A stretch of DNA of 64,000 bases. Source: Canna indica. Taxonomy: Eukaryota; Streptophyta; Magnoliopsida; Zingiberales; Cannaceae. Positions 11,514 to 22,915 of this stretch are shown piece after piece. The stretch lies in assembly GCA_034359265.1 (NCBI GenBank), contig CP136898.1, positions 43,547,501 through 43,611,500 on the forward strand. Reading direction: 5' to 3'. The stretch's first letter is position 1. The number at the start of each line of letters is the position of its first letter. The translations under genes were made by a program, and so were the position numbers. The notes beneath the pieces are model-generated. The model ran no database searches. It had not been told where the DNA came from and worked only from the letters and a program-made list of their open reading frames with translations.

Positions 11514-12020
11514 GAGAGCAAGCTCATTGGAATTATGCCCAACTTTATTCCCTCTATCCTAAACTTAATCACTTTCTAATTCATGGTTGTGAGAGGATTC
11601 AAGGCAATAATGGCACTTTCTGTTCTTTGCTTTATCATGTCACTACTATGTATGAGCAATATGTTTGTCGAAGTTCTTGCTAATGATGTTAGGCGTTTTG
11701 GTACGGTTTGCTTGTTTCTTCAATTTTGTCACTCTTGAATTTTGAAATTTTTTAATTATCTGGTTTTATGAGTCATCCTACATGATGAATCAGCTTTCTA
11801 TTGCCCTTTTCCTATCATGTCAGTCTAACAACGCTGTAGGAGCTGGCTTTATCCGGTTGTTTTGTTGGTTGACTAAATTTTGTTTCAACATTTACATTCT
11901 TGCATGTTCTGTATAGTTCTTGTTTGTACGCTGGATAGATTGTAATAGGATTTAAGATGATAATTTAATTTCTACAGTAAGCATCTGCTTTTAGCAACCT
12001 TAGCATAGAGTAAAATAGAG
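11514..12020. other. 3' flank of the RGG gene
   Basis: The presumed 3' UTR and intergenic sequence. No poly(A) signal can be fixed with confidence, and no other feature is seen before the MITE at 12021. Confidence 0.4.
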
Positions 12021-12600
12021 GTAAATTACACTTACTTTTCCCTACGAATGAAATGACATTTCTTGAGGAACAAAATGACATTTTGATTTTTTTTTATTCT
12101 TTTGAGTTTTGTAAAAGATTATATAATTTTTTTCTACTAACGAAAATTATTATTGAAGATTTTCTCTAATAACGAAAATTATTAGTGGAGGGTCTGTCAT
12201 GGCATGGCATATGTTTACTTATTTTAAATGATAAAAATATTTTTGTCATTTAACTTTCATTTTCTTACTTATTTTAAATGATAAGAATATTTTTATCATT
12301 TAACTCTCATTTTCTTATGTTTTCACGAGTGCTTAATATTTTAATTTTCATATTCAATTAATATTTATTTCGGGAAGAATATTAAATAATAAAATAATTT
12401 ATCTCAAATTTTTATTTTTAAAATAATTGTTCAATTATTTTATGCATGTTTTTTTATTAATTATTCAACAAGGAGAAATCACATTATTAACAAATTTCGT
12501 TTAATACCTTTAGCTACCGGAGAGGTAAGTGTCACATGGACAAATAGAAGAGGGATTAATGTAATTTCATTGAATCTCAGGGTAGATCAGTATAATTTAC
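12021..12600. mobile_element. Candidate Mutator-type MITE
   Basis: The ends are inverted repeats starting GTAAATTACACTTAC (left) and GTAAATTATACTGATC (right, reversed). The flanking 9-mers AAAATAGAG (12012-12020) and CCAATAGAG (12601-12609) agree at 7 of 9 positions, fitting the 9-bp target duplication of Mutator-like elements. The interior contains a tandem copy of a ~57-bp unit (about 12210-12325). There is no coding capacity. Confidence 0.5.
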
Positions 12601-12695
12601 CCAATAGAGAATGATCTTCTTCAACTTATCACTAAGTGGATAGAGATGTCACATTATATATATTATTACGCATAGGTAATTTAATACTACAAGTT

Positions 12696-13020
12696 CATGT
12701 TTGCTTTGCAGGATATGATTTGGATGAGATAAGATTTAAGGTGAATAAAAGTAGGATAAAAATTTAAGAGAATTTTTTAAAATTCTATCCTATGTTTGTT
12801 TTGACATAGGATTAAATATGGATAAGATATGAAATTCATATTTTGTGGATTTGGTCTCTAAACCCACCCCCTCCTCAGGTTTTCTAAATCGAGCCAATGA
12901 TGGATTTGGACCAAAATAAATCTATCCAATTTTTGGTCTGATTCTTATCCATTGCTGCAGTTAATAATGGATTGGATTTTAAAATTCAATCCACCTCCTT
13001 AATCCGGCAAAGCAAACGAG
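12696..13020. mobile_element. MITE with GTTTGCTTTGC ends and a 3-bp duplication
   Basis: The terminal inverted repeats are CATGTTTGCTTTGCAGGAT and, reversed from the right end, CTCGTTTGCTTTGCCGGAT. GTT directly flanks both ends (12693-12695, 13021-13023). The length is 325 bp with no ORF. The superfamily is uncertain; a 3-bp duplication fits PIF/Harbinger-like elements, although their usual target is TWA. Confidence 0.55.
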
Positions 13021-13030
13021 GTTTAAGTAG

Positions 13031-13131
13031 CCAACTGCGGGTAGCACATGTAGTATGTTTTTTAGAAATTTAGGGTTCAAACTCTAGTATGATCATCTAT
13101 TGTGACTTTCTATCTTTGTTTAAAAAAAAAT
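13031..13131 (+). mobile_element. Short tRNA-derived SINE
   Basis: A ~100-bp unit has an A-box-like TAGCCAACTGCGG near its start, a B-box-like GGGTTCAAACT at about 13072, the tail TGTGACTTTCTATCTTTG, and a terminal A run. It is flanked by direct repeats GAGGTTTAAGTAG (13018-13030) and GAGGTCTAAGTAG (13132-13144), which agree at 12 of 13 positions. A second copy of the same family is at 53303-53401 on the minus strand. The left duplication overlaps the last three bases of the neighbouring MITE, so the SINE landed on the MITE edge. Confidence 0.65.
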
Positions 13132-13379
13132 GAGGTCTAAGTAGATAGTTTGCAAATATTACATTGGTGCTCTTATAAACAAAATTAGAAATACTTTTAA
13201 AAGCATCAACCTTAATCATATTTATTGTCATAGTCAAACTCAAAGATGAGTTCAAATTTAGTTCGATCAACCTCAAGTGAGCATGGACCGATTAATCCGT
13301 CTATTAACTTCAATTTTTCAAAATTATTAATCGCAAACTAATCCATTAACTTCGATTAACCGTCACTTCGGTTTCGATT

Positions 13380-15389
13380 TTTCGGATCGGTTAATCAATA
13401 AAAAATTTTAGCATACAAATATTGTAATATTATACAAATAACATATGGAGAAAAATTCAAACAAGTGTCGAATTCTCATTGGAAAAAAAATAAAATAAAA
13501 AGTGAAACTACTTGAGCCAAGATAATGTGCTGCAAAAATCATTAAGTTTTAGTTAAATAAAATTATATTATATTTTATAAAATAAGAAAAAATGATTTTT
13601 TTTGTGAAAAAATAATGTGAATAATATAATAATTTATTTTATCAAAATAATAATAATTTAAAATTATTAAATTATGTGTACTAATCAAATCGGAACGTGA
13701 TTTGTCATGAATAAAACTTTTTTTAAATTCATTAAATAAGTGAGAAAATTGTTCATTTTTATTAAATGATCATGATATAATATTTTTTGTTAAAGGATTT
13801 TACATAAATGTTCATGAAATGAAATGAGCGAAAAATTTACCTTCTATTTTTTACACAGACTTTGTTACTTTTATTATCAAGATAAATATTTACGACATAT
13901 CAAATTGATTTACTTATTCAAATTTATTAACTTGTATAGGTAATTAATTATATTAAATTGATTTACCAAATTAAATAAATTCCGCTATTAATATTTTTTT
14001 TTAAAATTGATTAATTCGTAGTAAAGAAATTTAAATTTTGATTAGATGAATACTGCAACAAATTCAACAATTATATTAAATTATAATCAAATTAGATAAA
14101 ATTATCTAATTTTTGGCATTAAAATCTCCAAAAATATCAATTAAAAATAATTTTGAAAATATATTCTAAAATCTTCAAAAAAATCACACAAAAAATTCAT
14201 TCATAAAAAATCTAAAAAATAATTTATGTAATCTTTTGGGGATTTTAGGATATATTTACATGTCAAATAACCACTTTCAAGAATTTCACTTCAAACTTTG
14301 CAAAAGTGTATAACTCGTTGCGGGCTTTTACCAAAAAAATAAAGAAAAAAATTATGAAAAATATTTTTATAATAAAAATAAAATTTAGGGGGTTACGATC
14401 ATAAAGGAAGTCCAAAAAATAACTTTTGTGATTTTTTTACAAAAGAGTTTAGGAGCTATTTTCATGATCAAAAAATTTAAATAAAATCTGAAAAATACCA
14501 AATATATTTTTGATAAAAAATAAGATTTTCGGAGTCTGAAAAAGAAATTTCGTCCGATAATCTCGAAAATATTAGTTTTAAAAATTTTGGATTGATCTTA
14601 AATAAACAACCATTAAGAAAATTTTGGTTAAATTAAATTATATTTTATATTATAACATAGGAAACAAGAGAAAATTTTTGTGAAAAAAAATAATGTGAAT
14701 AATATAATAATTTATTTTCACCAAAAAATTGATTTTGAAAAAGTATCCTAAAATTTTGATCATAAAAGAAATTCAAAAAATAATATTTGTGATTTTTTTT
14801 TTGAAAATTTTAGAATGTATTTTAATGGTCAAACAACCACTTTCAACCGTTTCATTTGAAATTATTTGAAAAAAAAATTGAAAAAAAATGAAATATATTT
14901 TTTAAATAAAAAAATTGATTTCAGGAGTTAAAAAAGTTTGGCTTGAAAATCTAGAAAATATTAGTTTTAAAAATTTCGGATCGATCCTAAATTTAAAACC
15001 ATTTTGAAAATTTCGGTTAAATAAAAATATATTTTATTTTATAGAATAGGAAAAAAAGAGAAATAATTTATTTTGATTAGAAAAATATTAATTTAAAATT
15101 ATTAAATTATGTGTACTAATCAAGTCGAAAAATAATTTGTCAAAAATAAAACTTTTTTAAATTTATTAAATGAGTGGGAAATCTACACATTTTTATTAAA
15201 TGATCGTGATCTAATATTTTTTGTTTAAAGATTTTACATAAATGTCCATGAAATCGGCCGAAAATTTACCATTCATTTTGCACACAAACTTTATTACTTT
15301 TGTTATATAAAGATATAGGTTTACGATGACATATCAAATTGATTTACTTATTCAAATTTATCAACTTATATAGGTAATTAATTATAGGG
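13380..15389. repeat. AT-rich interspersed repeat, segment 1
   Basis: The stretch is very AT-rich and noncoding, and repeats itself: a block containing AATAATGTGAATAATATAAT occurs near 13610 and 14690. A block with ATTAAATTATGTGTACTAATC occurs near 13665 and 15105, and again near 37690. A block AACCACTTTCAA occurs near 14270 and 14850. The family continues after the MULE (22648-22884) and after the LINE (37169-37890). I do not recognise the class; it could be a decayed element or an old tandem repeat. Confidence 0.55.
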
Positions 15390-15550
15390 TTAATTACTAA
15401 TATATCCCAAGTTTTGATGTATTCTCAAATCTATCCCCACTTTTAAAATTTTCCAATTCAATACACCACTTTTCGATTTGTAACAAATCTGTCCCACAGT
15501 TAATGGGACGGAACGTCACAATAGCAGTTTGGATGCTGACGTGGGCACGC
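15390..15550. repeat. Left terminal inverted repeat of the MULE
   Basis: The repeat pairs with 22499-22647 in reverse orientation over roughly 150 bp, with small indels. The last shared block is GCTGACGTGGGCACGC. Confidence 0.8.
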
Positions 15551-16411
15551 TGACGTGGATCAAGAGCCCAATCAGCATCCCAAAATATTAATAAAATATT
15601 AAATTAAAAAATACACTGTGTCGAGCCCAATTAGCACCCAAACCCTAACTTTAATTAAAAAATCTAAACCCCACTTGACAAAATCCAAATCCCACTTTTC
15701 TGGGTATCGCCTCTTCATCCCCGACAAAATTTGGACCACCGCTCCGTTCTTGTCCACCGGAAGGAGTCTCGGCATTCTTCGTCGTCTTCCTTCGTCGCAC
15801 AGTCGTCTTCAGTTTGCCGGGAAGAACAAACATCATCCTCGAATTTTTCCTTCACTGCTCACACTAACTCGACTCACATTGCCTCCCTGCAATAAGCGAT
15901 CACCAACGCGAAGTGTTCCAACGTCACCTACAAGCTCCTTGTTACAAAAGGTTAGTAATTTTCTTTCCATCTGAGGTGTTTGATTTGAATAGAAGGAACC
16001 CTAGATTCATTCACCAAATCTAGGGTTAATCATGCATCATGTTTTTGATTTGAATAGATAGAACCCTAAGGATATGCTTCCAGTTTCCATTTTCATCCCA
16101 TTTTTTTGATTATATTTGAATGTGTATTCTCCCCCATAGTGTTCATACTTCTAGTTATATTATAGTGTAGGTGTTAGTAATGTTCACGTAGAGCCAGTGT
16201 TACTGCATGAATTTTGATTGTGTAAAAATTGCATAATATATCCTCACTTATATTACTTATCCATAATATAACCCCTGTAAGTTGAGATGGTTCAACGTTC
16301 AAATCGGCTTCGAAAAACTATTCTTCCTCCACGACGAGATTCAGCCCCTGTAAGTATAATTTTTATTTTAGCATAATTATATGATGGCATGCTATTGATA
16401 TTAAACATCTT

Positions 16412-19400
16412 ATGATATGGATTAATATTAGCAGTGAAGATGAAAGCGACGTGGATGATACACTGTATATTGATGCTATCCCAGGATGGACTCCACATCT
16501 TGGGGGGAATGATAAACATGTATCTACAGAGGCAGAAACTGATACACTTGGGGGGAATGATGAACATGCATCTATAGGTCAATTGGAGAATGACGAAACT
16601 GAGCATGTTGCTGGTATAGAACATCTTGTTATTGCTGAGACTGATCAACATGCAGATACTGAGCATGTTGCTGCTAATGAAGAAAGTGGTGATGATATTG
16701 AGACGTCTGAAGACATCGACTATCGCCCAATTGGAGAAAGTGACGCTGATATATGTTCTAGTGAATTTGATGATTTAAGTGATGAAGAATATGTGACAGT
16801 TAGAGCACTAAAAAAAGACAAATATAAGCATGGTATAGGTCCAAATTTGAATGAAGATGAATGTGACACTGATGAATTTGTATCAGTCACAATTGAAGGT
16901 ACATATGATAACAACTTTGCAGAAGAGATGCCTATCCCAGTTAACCCTACAAATTTGCCTAAAGATGCATGTGAAAGTACTAGTGAGTACGAGGATAGTG
17001 AAGATGAAGTTGTTACACCTAATGATAGTGAGGATGAAGAGGGTGTAGGTTGGTCGATTGAGCATATGAGGAAAAAATTTGTAGGAAGGTATATAATCCC
17101 AAATGTGAGGTCAAGGATGTCAAACTAGAAATTGGGATGAAATTTGAGTCTAATTCTCAGTTTAAAGAAGCTGTTCAAAGCTATGCTGTTGCAAATGATT
17201 ACAACATAAGATGGACAAGGACATGTGCAAAAAAAATGGAAGCCAAAGATATAAGTGGTTGCCCGTGGAGAATATACGGTAGCTTGATGAAGAGAGAATT
17301 GACATTCATGATTAAAAGATACAATAGTGAGCACAAATGCTCAAGAAGCATGAGGAATAGGCAAGCCACAAAAGATTGGATGGCAAAATATTATCTTGAG
17401 AAATTTAGGAGCAATCCTAATTGGAGTGTGGATGAAATGGAGAAGGATTTGCTAGCTAATTTTTATATTAGCATCTCAAGAATGAAAGCTTATAGAACAA
17501 AATGAGAGGCTCTAAGAAGACTACGAGTCTCTGTTGAGGATCATTATGCCATGCTTGGTTCATATCTAGCGCAACTTCGACGTGTGAATCCCACGAGCTT
17601 GTTTAGCATTGTATATAATCGAGAATTTATAGGTGCATCTTCGGTTTTCCAGCGACTGTACATTGGATTTGAAGGGCCCAAAAAGGGATTTCTTAATGGT
17701 TGTAGATCGATAATTGGACTTGATGGGTGTTTCCTCAAGACATTTCTTGGTGGCCAATTACTTTCGGCTGTTGGTAGAGACGAGAATAATCAAATGTTCC
17801 CAATTGCGTGGGCGGTCATTGAAGGAGAAAATTATGATTCATGGAGTTGGTTTTTGGGGGTGTTGTTTGATGACTTGTCCATAGATCAAGAATATGGTTT
17901 GACTGTAATTAGCGATCAACAGAAAGTAAGTTTACTTTGTTAAGTTTAGTGTTTAATATCCAAATAGTTGGATGAGTGTTAACTTTTCTGTATTTATTTA
18001 TTACCTAGGGGCTGGAGTATGCAATTAAACAAAGGATACCTGCTGCGGAGCATAGGAATTGTGCTCGACATGTATATGCTAATTGGAAGAAGAAACACGG
18101 TGGGCTAGCTTTGAAATCACTATTTTGGAGAGCTGTTAAATGCAAGGTGGAGTCTGATTTTCAAAGAGTACTGAATGAACTCCAAGCAACTTCACCAAAA
18201 GCACATGAAGATTTTCTCGCAATTGGGGTCAAATTTTTTTGCCAAGCTTATATCAGTTCGAGCTGCAAATGTGATGATGTGAGTAATAATATAACTAAAA
18301 CTTTCAATTGTTATATTCTGAAGGCACAATCAAAGCCAGTTATTGATATGCTCGAAGATATCTAGCGTATGTTGATGGCAAGGATGCATGCTAAACATGA
18401 GTTGATGTTAAAAAGCACTGATACTATATGCCCCAACATAAGGAAGAAATTTGAAGAAATTAAGAAGGAAACAAGATATTTCTATGAGACACCTGTAGGT
18501 TAGTTTGGTTCATTTTCAGTTTGGTTTACATTACTTCAGTTGAGTTTATTTTCAGTGAATTTTATTAACAGGTAATATGTTATTCGAGGTTCAATAATTT
18601 GACAAGTCATATGTTGTTAACTTGAATTCTCGAACATGTTCTTGTCGACATTGGGATTTATCGAGCATACCATATAATCATGCAATTGCATGCATCACTT
18701 GGCTCAAAGAAGAACCAGACAACTATATTGACAATTACTATAAGAAGAATACCTACTTGAAGGCATATGAGTTCCTCTTGCAACCTTTGATGGGAAAGGA
18801 TACATGGCCTCCAGTTGACGAACCTAATGTTTTGCCACCTCCTGTGAAAAAAATGTCTGGGAGGCCAAAGAAAAAAAGAAAAAGAGATGTGCATGAAGAT
18901 GATAGCACAACAAGAATAGAAACAAGAGGTCTTATTATCACTTGTCAAATATGCTTTCAAGATGGCCATAATAGAAGAACTTGTCCACTTAGGGGACAAC
19001 GAACTCGTACAGAGGTTTGGCTATGTTTAGCTTATTACAAATATTTAGCTATGATTAGTAATTCAGAAATTATTTTATTGTAGGGAGGTGATCCAACAAG
19101 CACTGGAGGTGCATCATCATCATCTACTGGGAGAGGTAAATCCTGCTCATTAAATAGGGGAGGTGGAAGTGCATCTAGTAGAGGAACAAGAGGAGGTAGA
19201 TCTTCTAGGGTAAGCATTTTAATAATAAATTATAATAATAAGTAGTAGCTTGTATCACTTGGCTCTAATTATTTTGTTATTTTAAGAAGGCATATTTTAG
19301 GGAAAGAGCAATGGCCTCGCAGGGATTCAGAGTTTTTGTTGGTGTAGAGACATGCACTACCTATTTTAGGGTAAGTTAGTACATATATTGTTAACTTGAA

Positions 19401-19581
19401 TTCTTTCCAATTTAGTAATTAAGTATTTTATTTTGTTAGATGCCTGGATCTAGTTTATCAATTTGCTCTTCTCGTGGGGAATGGAGCAGATCCTTGATTC
19501 GGGAACATGAAAGGATGGTCCAAGGACATGATACACAAGGGAGCCAAAATAGTCCACAAGGACATGATACACAAGGATGAT
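16412..19581 (+). pseudogene. MULE transposase (MURA-like), multi-exon, decayed
   Basis: The product would cut and join the element's ends. An acidic N-terminal part (16412-17090) precedes the MuDR-type DNA-binding domain (17137-17500; ending SGCPWR...HKCSRS). The MULE transposase core follows (17550-18360; motifs GLDGCFLKT and VISDQQKGLEYA around the intron at 17926-18008). A SWIM zinc finger comes next (CSCRHWDLSSIPYNHAI at about 18640), then a CCHC knuckle (CQICFQDGHNRRTCP at about 18940) and a low-complexity Gly/Ser tail. Plausible further introns are 18499-18571 and 19015-19083. Damage: a frameshift near 17085, in-frame stops at 17503, 18363 and about 18597. A short upstream exon from ATG 16288 (ending before GTAAGT at 16351) is possible, but does not join in frame. 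Confidence 0.75.
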
Positions 19582-19589
19582 AAACTTTG

Positions 19590-21060
19590 GATCTATGTTG
19601 TTTGTATTTTGGATGGATAGATACATGATACTATGTATTTTGGATGGATAGATATATTTTGTACTATGGTGTTAGTTTGATGTATGTATGGTTTCAGTTT
19701 GATGATGTATGTATGGTTTGATACTATGTATTTTGGATGGATAACAATTTCAATTTGATGTCTGTGATACTGATACCATTCTGATAAATATTCTACAAAT
19801 ATTCCATGGTTTGATGTCTGTGATACTGATACCATTCTGATAAATATCAGTTTCAGTTTGTAAATACCAGTGAGGTATGGTTTTTGGTATGGTTTTGATG
19901 TATGATAAACATCTATTTCAGTCTGTGTTACTGGTACCATTCTGATAAATACCAGTGAGGTATGTATGTTTAATGTATACCAGTGTTAAATACCATTCTG
20001 ATAAATACCAATGTTAATGTATTGGTACCAGTCTGTGTTATGGTTTTGGTATTAGTTTAATGTATGTATGTTTCAATTTCAGTATGTGTTATTGATTGTG
20101 ATATAATGAATAATAAAGTTGGAAGTTTGATAGTGATATCTGTTTCAGTCTGTGTTACTGGTACCATTCTGATAAATACCAGTGAGGTATGTAAATACAA
20201 TTCTGATACTGATATCTATTTCAATGAGGTAGTGATATCTGTTTCAGTTCATACTGATACCATTTTGAATAATGAAGTTGGAAGTTTGATAGTGATATCT
20301 GTTTTAGTTTTCTCTTGACAGCTTTGATAGTGATATCTGTTTCAGTCTGTGTTACTAGTGTTTCAGTAATAGCAGCTATTGTGCATGAGAGACCTTGCCA
20401 ATGTGTTTCAGTTTCATTATATCTGATAAATACCAATGTGTTTCTTCTCAATATGAATACCAACTGAATGATACCAATGTATTTCATCAACCAATGTATC
20501 TGATAAATACCATATTTGAGCCATCATTGTATTAGTATCAATGGTACCAGTTGGTATCAGTCAGTGGTACTGAAATGAGAATGATACCAGCTGGTATCAT
20601 TGCATCCATTATGATAAATACCATTATGATACCATTGATACTGATACCATTCTGATAAATATCAGTTTCAGTTTGTAAACATATTAGTTCATATTAGATT
20701 GATGTATGTATGTTTCAATTTGATGTATGTGTGTATGTAAATACCATTCTGATACTGTATGTTTCATATTAGTTCATACTGATACCACTGTATCTGAGCT
20801 ATCATTGTATGTAAATACCATTTAGATACCATTCTGATACTGTATGTATGTATGTAAATACCATTCTGATACTATATGTGTTTCATTGTATATGAGCCAT
20901 CATTGTATCAGTATGAATGGTACCAGCTAGAATCAGTCAGTGATACTAAAATGAGAATGATACCAGCAGGTATCGGTGATACTGAAACCTTAAAAATGAG
21001 AATGATACCAGCTCATACTGATACCAGTTGGTATCATTGATACTGAAATGAGAATAATAC
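19590..21060. repeat. Degenerate tandem-repeat tract inside the MULE
   Basis: Short units such as TACCATTCTGATAAATACCAG, GATACTGATACC, GTTTCAGTTTGATGTATG and GAATGATACCAGCTGGTATC recur irregularly and in both orientations for about 1.5 kb between the two convergent genes of the MULE. No conserved coding frame is present; short ORFs across it are products of the repeats. Confidence 0.65.
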
Positions 21061-21284
21061 ACTATAAACACATTATAACTGACAGATTTATAAACTATAA
21101 AGACATTGAGGCAGATTTATAAACCAATCCAGATCTAAACACATTATAAACACTATTTAGATTTATAATTGACAGTAAACACACTGTTCACATTTTATAT
21201 TCTAAAATACATCATAAAATACATGACAGTATTCTTAGTTTTCATAAAATACATCATAACCCATCAACCATCAGAAACTCTACA

Positions 21285-21775
21285 CTAGGCTATCATGCCT
21301 ACAATATTCCAAGAAGCCACTAACAACCATAAATAGCTATTGATTCTTTCATCTAGCTTCTTTTTCTCCTTCTCCAGCATAGTTATCCTATCTCCATAGG
21401 TTGTTATTTTCTCCACAAGAACATCATTCTTTTCTTGAAGTAGCTTGAGTTGATGCTTCAGCAATTCTGTATTTTCGCTTGTTAACTTTTGTATCATTTC
21501 CTTCGTTTGCCCATAATACTCGGGGTCATGCCACTCAAAGTACCCGCATGATTTCTCTTTATCCTATGCAAAGACAAATCGTTAGTTCACATTGACAGAG
21601 CTTATTATAACATAATATTTACCTTCCAATATTTGCATATCCAGAATTTCCTTCCAGGATTTTTATCTGTATTTGATGTTAGCAAGCAAGCCGCAATATT
21701 ATGCCGACATATCGGCGCACACATTGATGAGGTTATAGAAACCTCGGTTGTTGTTGATTTTGATGCCAGTGCCAT
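21285..21775 (-). CDS. GRF-type zinc-finger/coiled-coil protein carried by the MULE
   Basis: Two exons can be joined: 21775-21623 (51 codons exactly) and 21563-21285, with GT-AG borders and an intron of 59 bp. The protein has 143 residues. Residues 19-66 form a GRF-type zinc finger (MCAPICRHNIAAC...KNPGRKFWIC...KSCGYFEWHDPEYYG): Cys/His ligands, the NPGRKFW signature and CGYFEW. Residues ~70-125 are a Leu/Lys/Glu-rich coiled coil, and the last ~17 residues are hydrophobic (LWLLVASWNIVGMIA), possibly a membrane anchor. The exons show no stop or frameshift, unlike the transposase beside it. GRF domains bind single-stranded nucleic acid in proteins such as NEIL3, TOP3A and APE2. The role here is unknown; the gene may be an accessory gene of the MULE or captured host sequence. 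Confidence 0.7.
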
Positions 21776-22498
21776 AGTGCTACAAAGATTTGAAGATATA
21801 AATCATGTTGGAAAATATACACATTGATATTTTGCCTAATGAAAATATACATATTGATATAACTGTATTTGTTTCATAATGCATGTTAATTCTGTTTCAT
21901 AATTTGTTTCAAAGCAGACTAATATTTCATACATATTTAATGATATAACATATTAATAAGAGTGGACATTTTAAACAATAGAATCATGGAGTGAAGAAAA
22001 TTAGTAATCAACCTTAACATTATTTTGAAATTACTCTGACAAATACATATTTATTTGAAATTTAGGGTTTTCAAACAAATCTATCTAGGGTTTGCAAAAA
22101 TAATCTAGTTTTAGGATTTTGGGCCGGCGATACAAAGGGATTGAAATTCACGGTGTGTAAACAAATCTAGGGTTTCCAAATATTTTCCTTCACTTCAAAG
22201 GAAGGTTCAGACCGGCGACACAAAGGAAGATTCGATTGCTACTTACCTTGGAGATAGATTCTCCAGCGGCGACGCAAATGAAGGATTTTTGGGACCTTGG
22301 GGAAAGATGGATCGATTGTTGGGGAGCTCTTCGATTTTGTCGAGGAAGAGAAGAGTGCAATCGGGGAAGACAAGAGTGCAGTCAATCGGGGAAGAGAAGA
22401 ATAGGGTTTGGATAAAAGATTTGCTGACTGGGTTGGGTGGGGCCCATAAAAAAATTAGTTAAAAAAATAGGAGAGTCGACACAATGTAAGCGTGCCCA

Positions 22499-22647
22499 CG
22501 TCAGCATCCAAACGGCTGTTGTGATGTCTCGTTAACGGTGGGATAGATTTATTACAAATCGGAAAGTGATATATTGAATTGTGAAAATTTAAAAGTGGGG
22601 ATAGATTTGGGAAAGACCTCAAAAGTTGGGATATATTTAGTAATTAA
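22499..22647. repeat. Right terminal inverted repeat of the MULE
   Basis: Reversed, it reads TTAATTACTAAATATATCCC and continues parallel to the left repeat as far as GCTGACGTGGGCACGC. Confidence 0.8.
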
Positions 22648-22884
22648 TTTATTTACCAAATTTAAAATTTGTGGTAAATAAATTCAGCAATTATATCAAA
22701 TTATAATCAAATTAGATAAACTTATCTAACTTTGGCTCGAAAATCTCCAAATATATCAATTAGAAATGATTTTGAAAACATTTCTTAAAATCTCCAAATA
22801 AAATCATTCATAAAAAAAATCCAAAATTAATAAATTTTTAAAGATTTTAAGATGTATTTTCATGTCAATTAACCACTTTCAAGT
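22648..22884. repeat. AT-rich interspersed repeat, segment 2
   Basis: The sequence continues segment 1 after the MULE (TTTACCAAATTTAAA... parallels 13965 onwards) and ends at AACCACTTTCAAGT (22871-22884). That 14-mer is repeated at 37169-37182, on the far side of the LINE. Confidence 0.6.
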
Positions 22885-22915
22885 AGATTGAGATAACATC
22901 AACTTCGTCGAAGAA

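Larger units (their letters stand above)
15390..22647 (+). mobile_element. Mutator-like element (MULE) with long terminal inverted repeats
   Basis: A 7.26-kb element is bounded by ~150-160-bp inverted repeats (15390-15550 and 22499-22647). Both start TTAATTACTAA and contain CAAATCTATCCCCACTTTTA and GGATGCTGACGTGGGCACGC. The interior holds a decayed transposase gene on the plus strand, 1.5 kb of degenerate tandem repeats, and a spliced GRF zinc-finger gene on the minus strand. It lies in the AT-rich repeat; the empty-site equivalent is near 13936-13975. A 9-bp duplication cannot be called cleanly because both flanks are AT-rich and similar to the ends. Confidence 0.8.

Noticed and set aside
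13380..15389. Possible scaffold/matrix attachment region or origin
   Set aside because: AT-richness alone does not support it, and the sequence is explained as an interspersed repeat.
15618..15974. 118-codon plus-strand ORF just inside the left MULE end
   Set aside because: Ser/Pro/Leu-rich without recognisable domain; it overlaps the TIR-proximal region, more likely promoter or leader of the transposase. A captured host exon cannot be excluded.
19593..20490. ORFs up to 115 codons rich in Ile, Tyr, His and Thr
   Set aside because: Translations of the degenerate tandem repeats inside the MULE; the same words are read in several frames.
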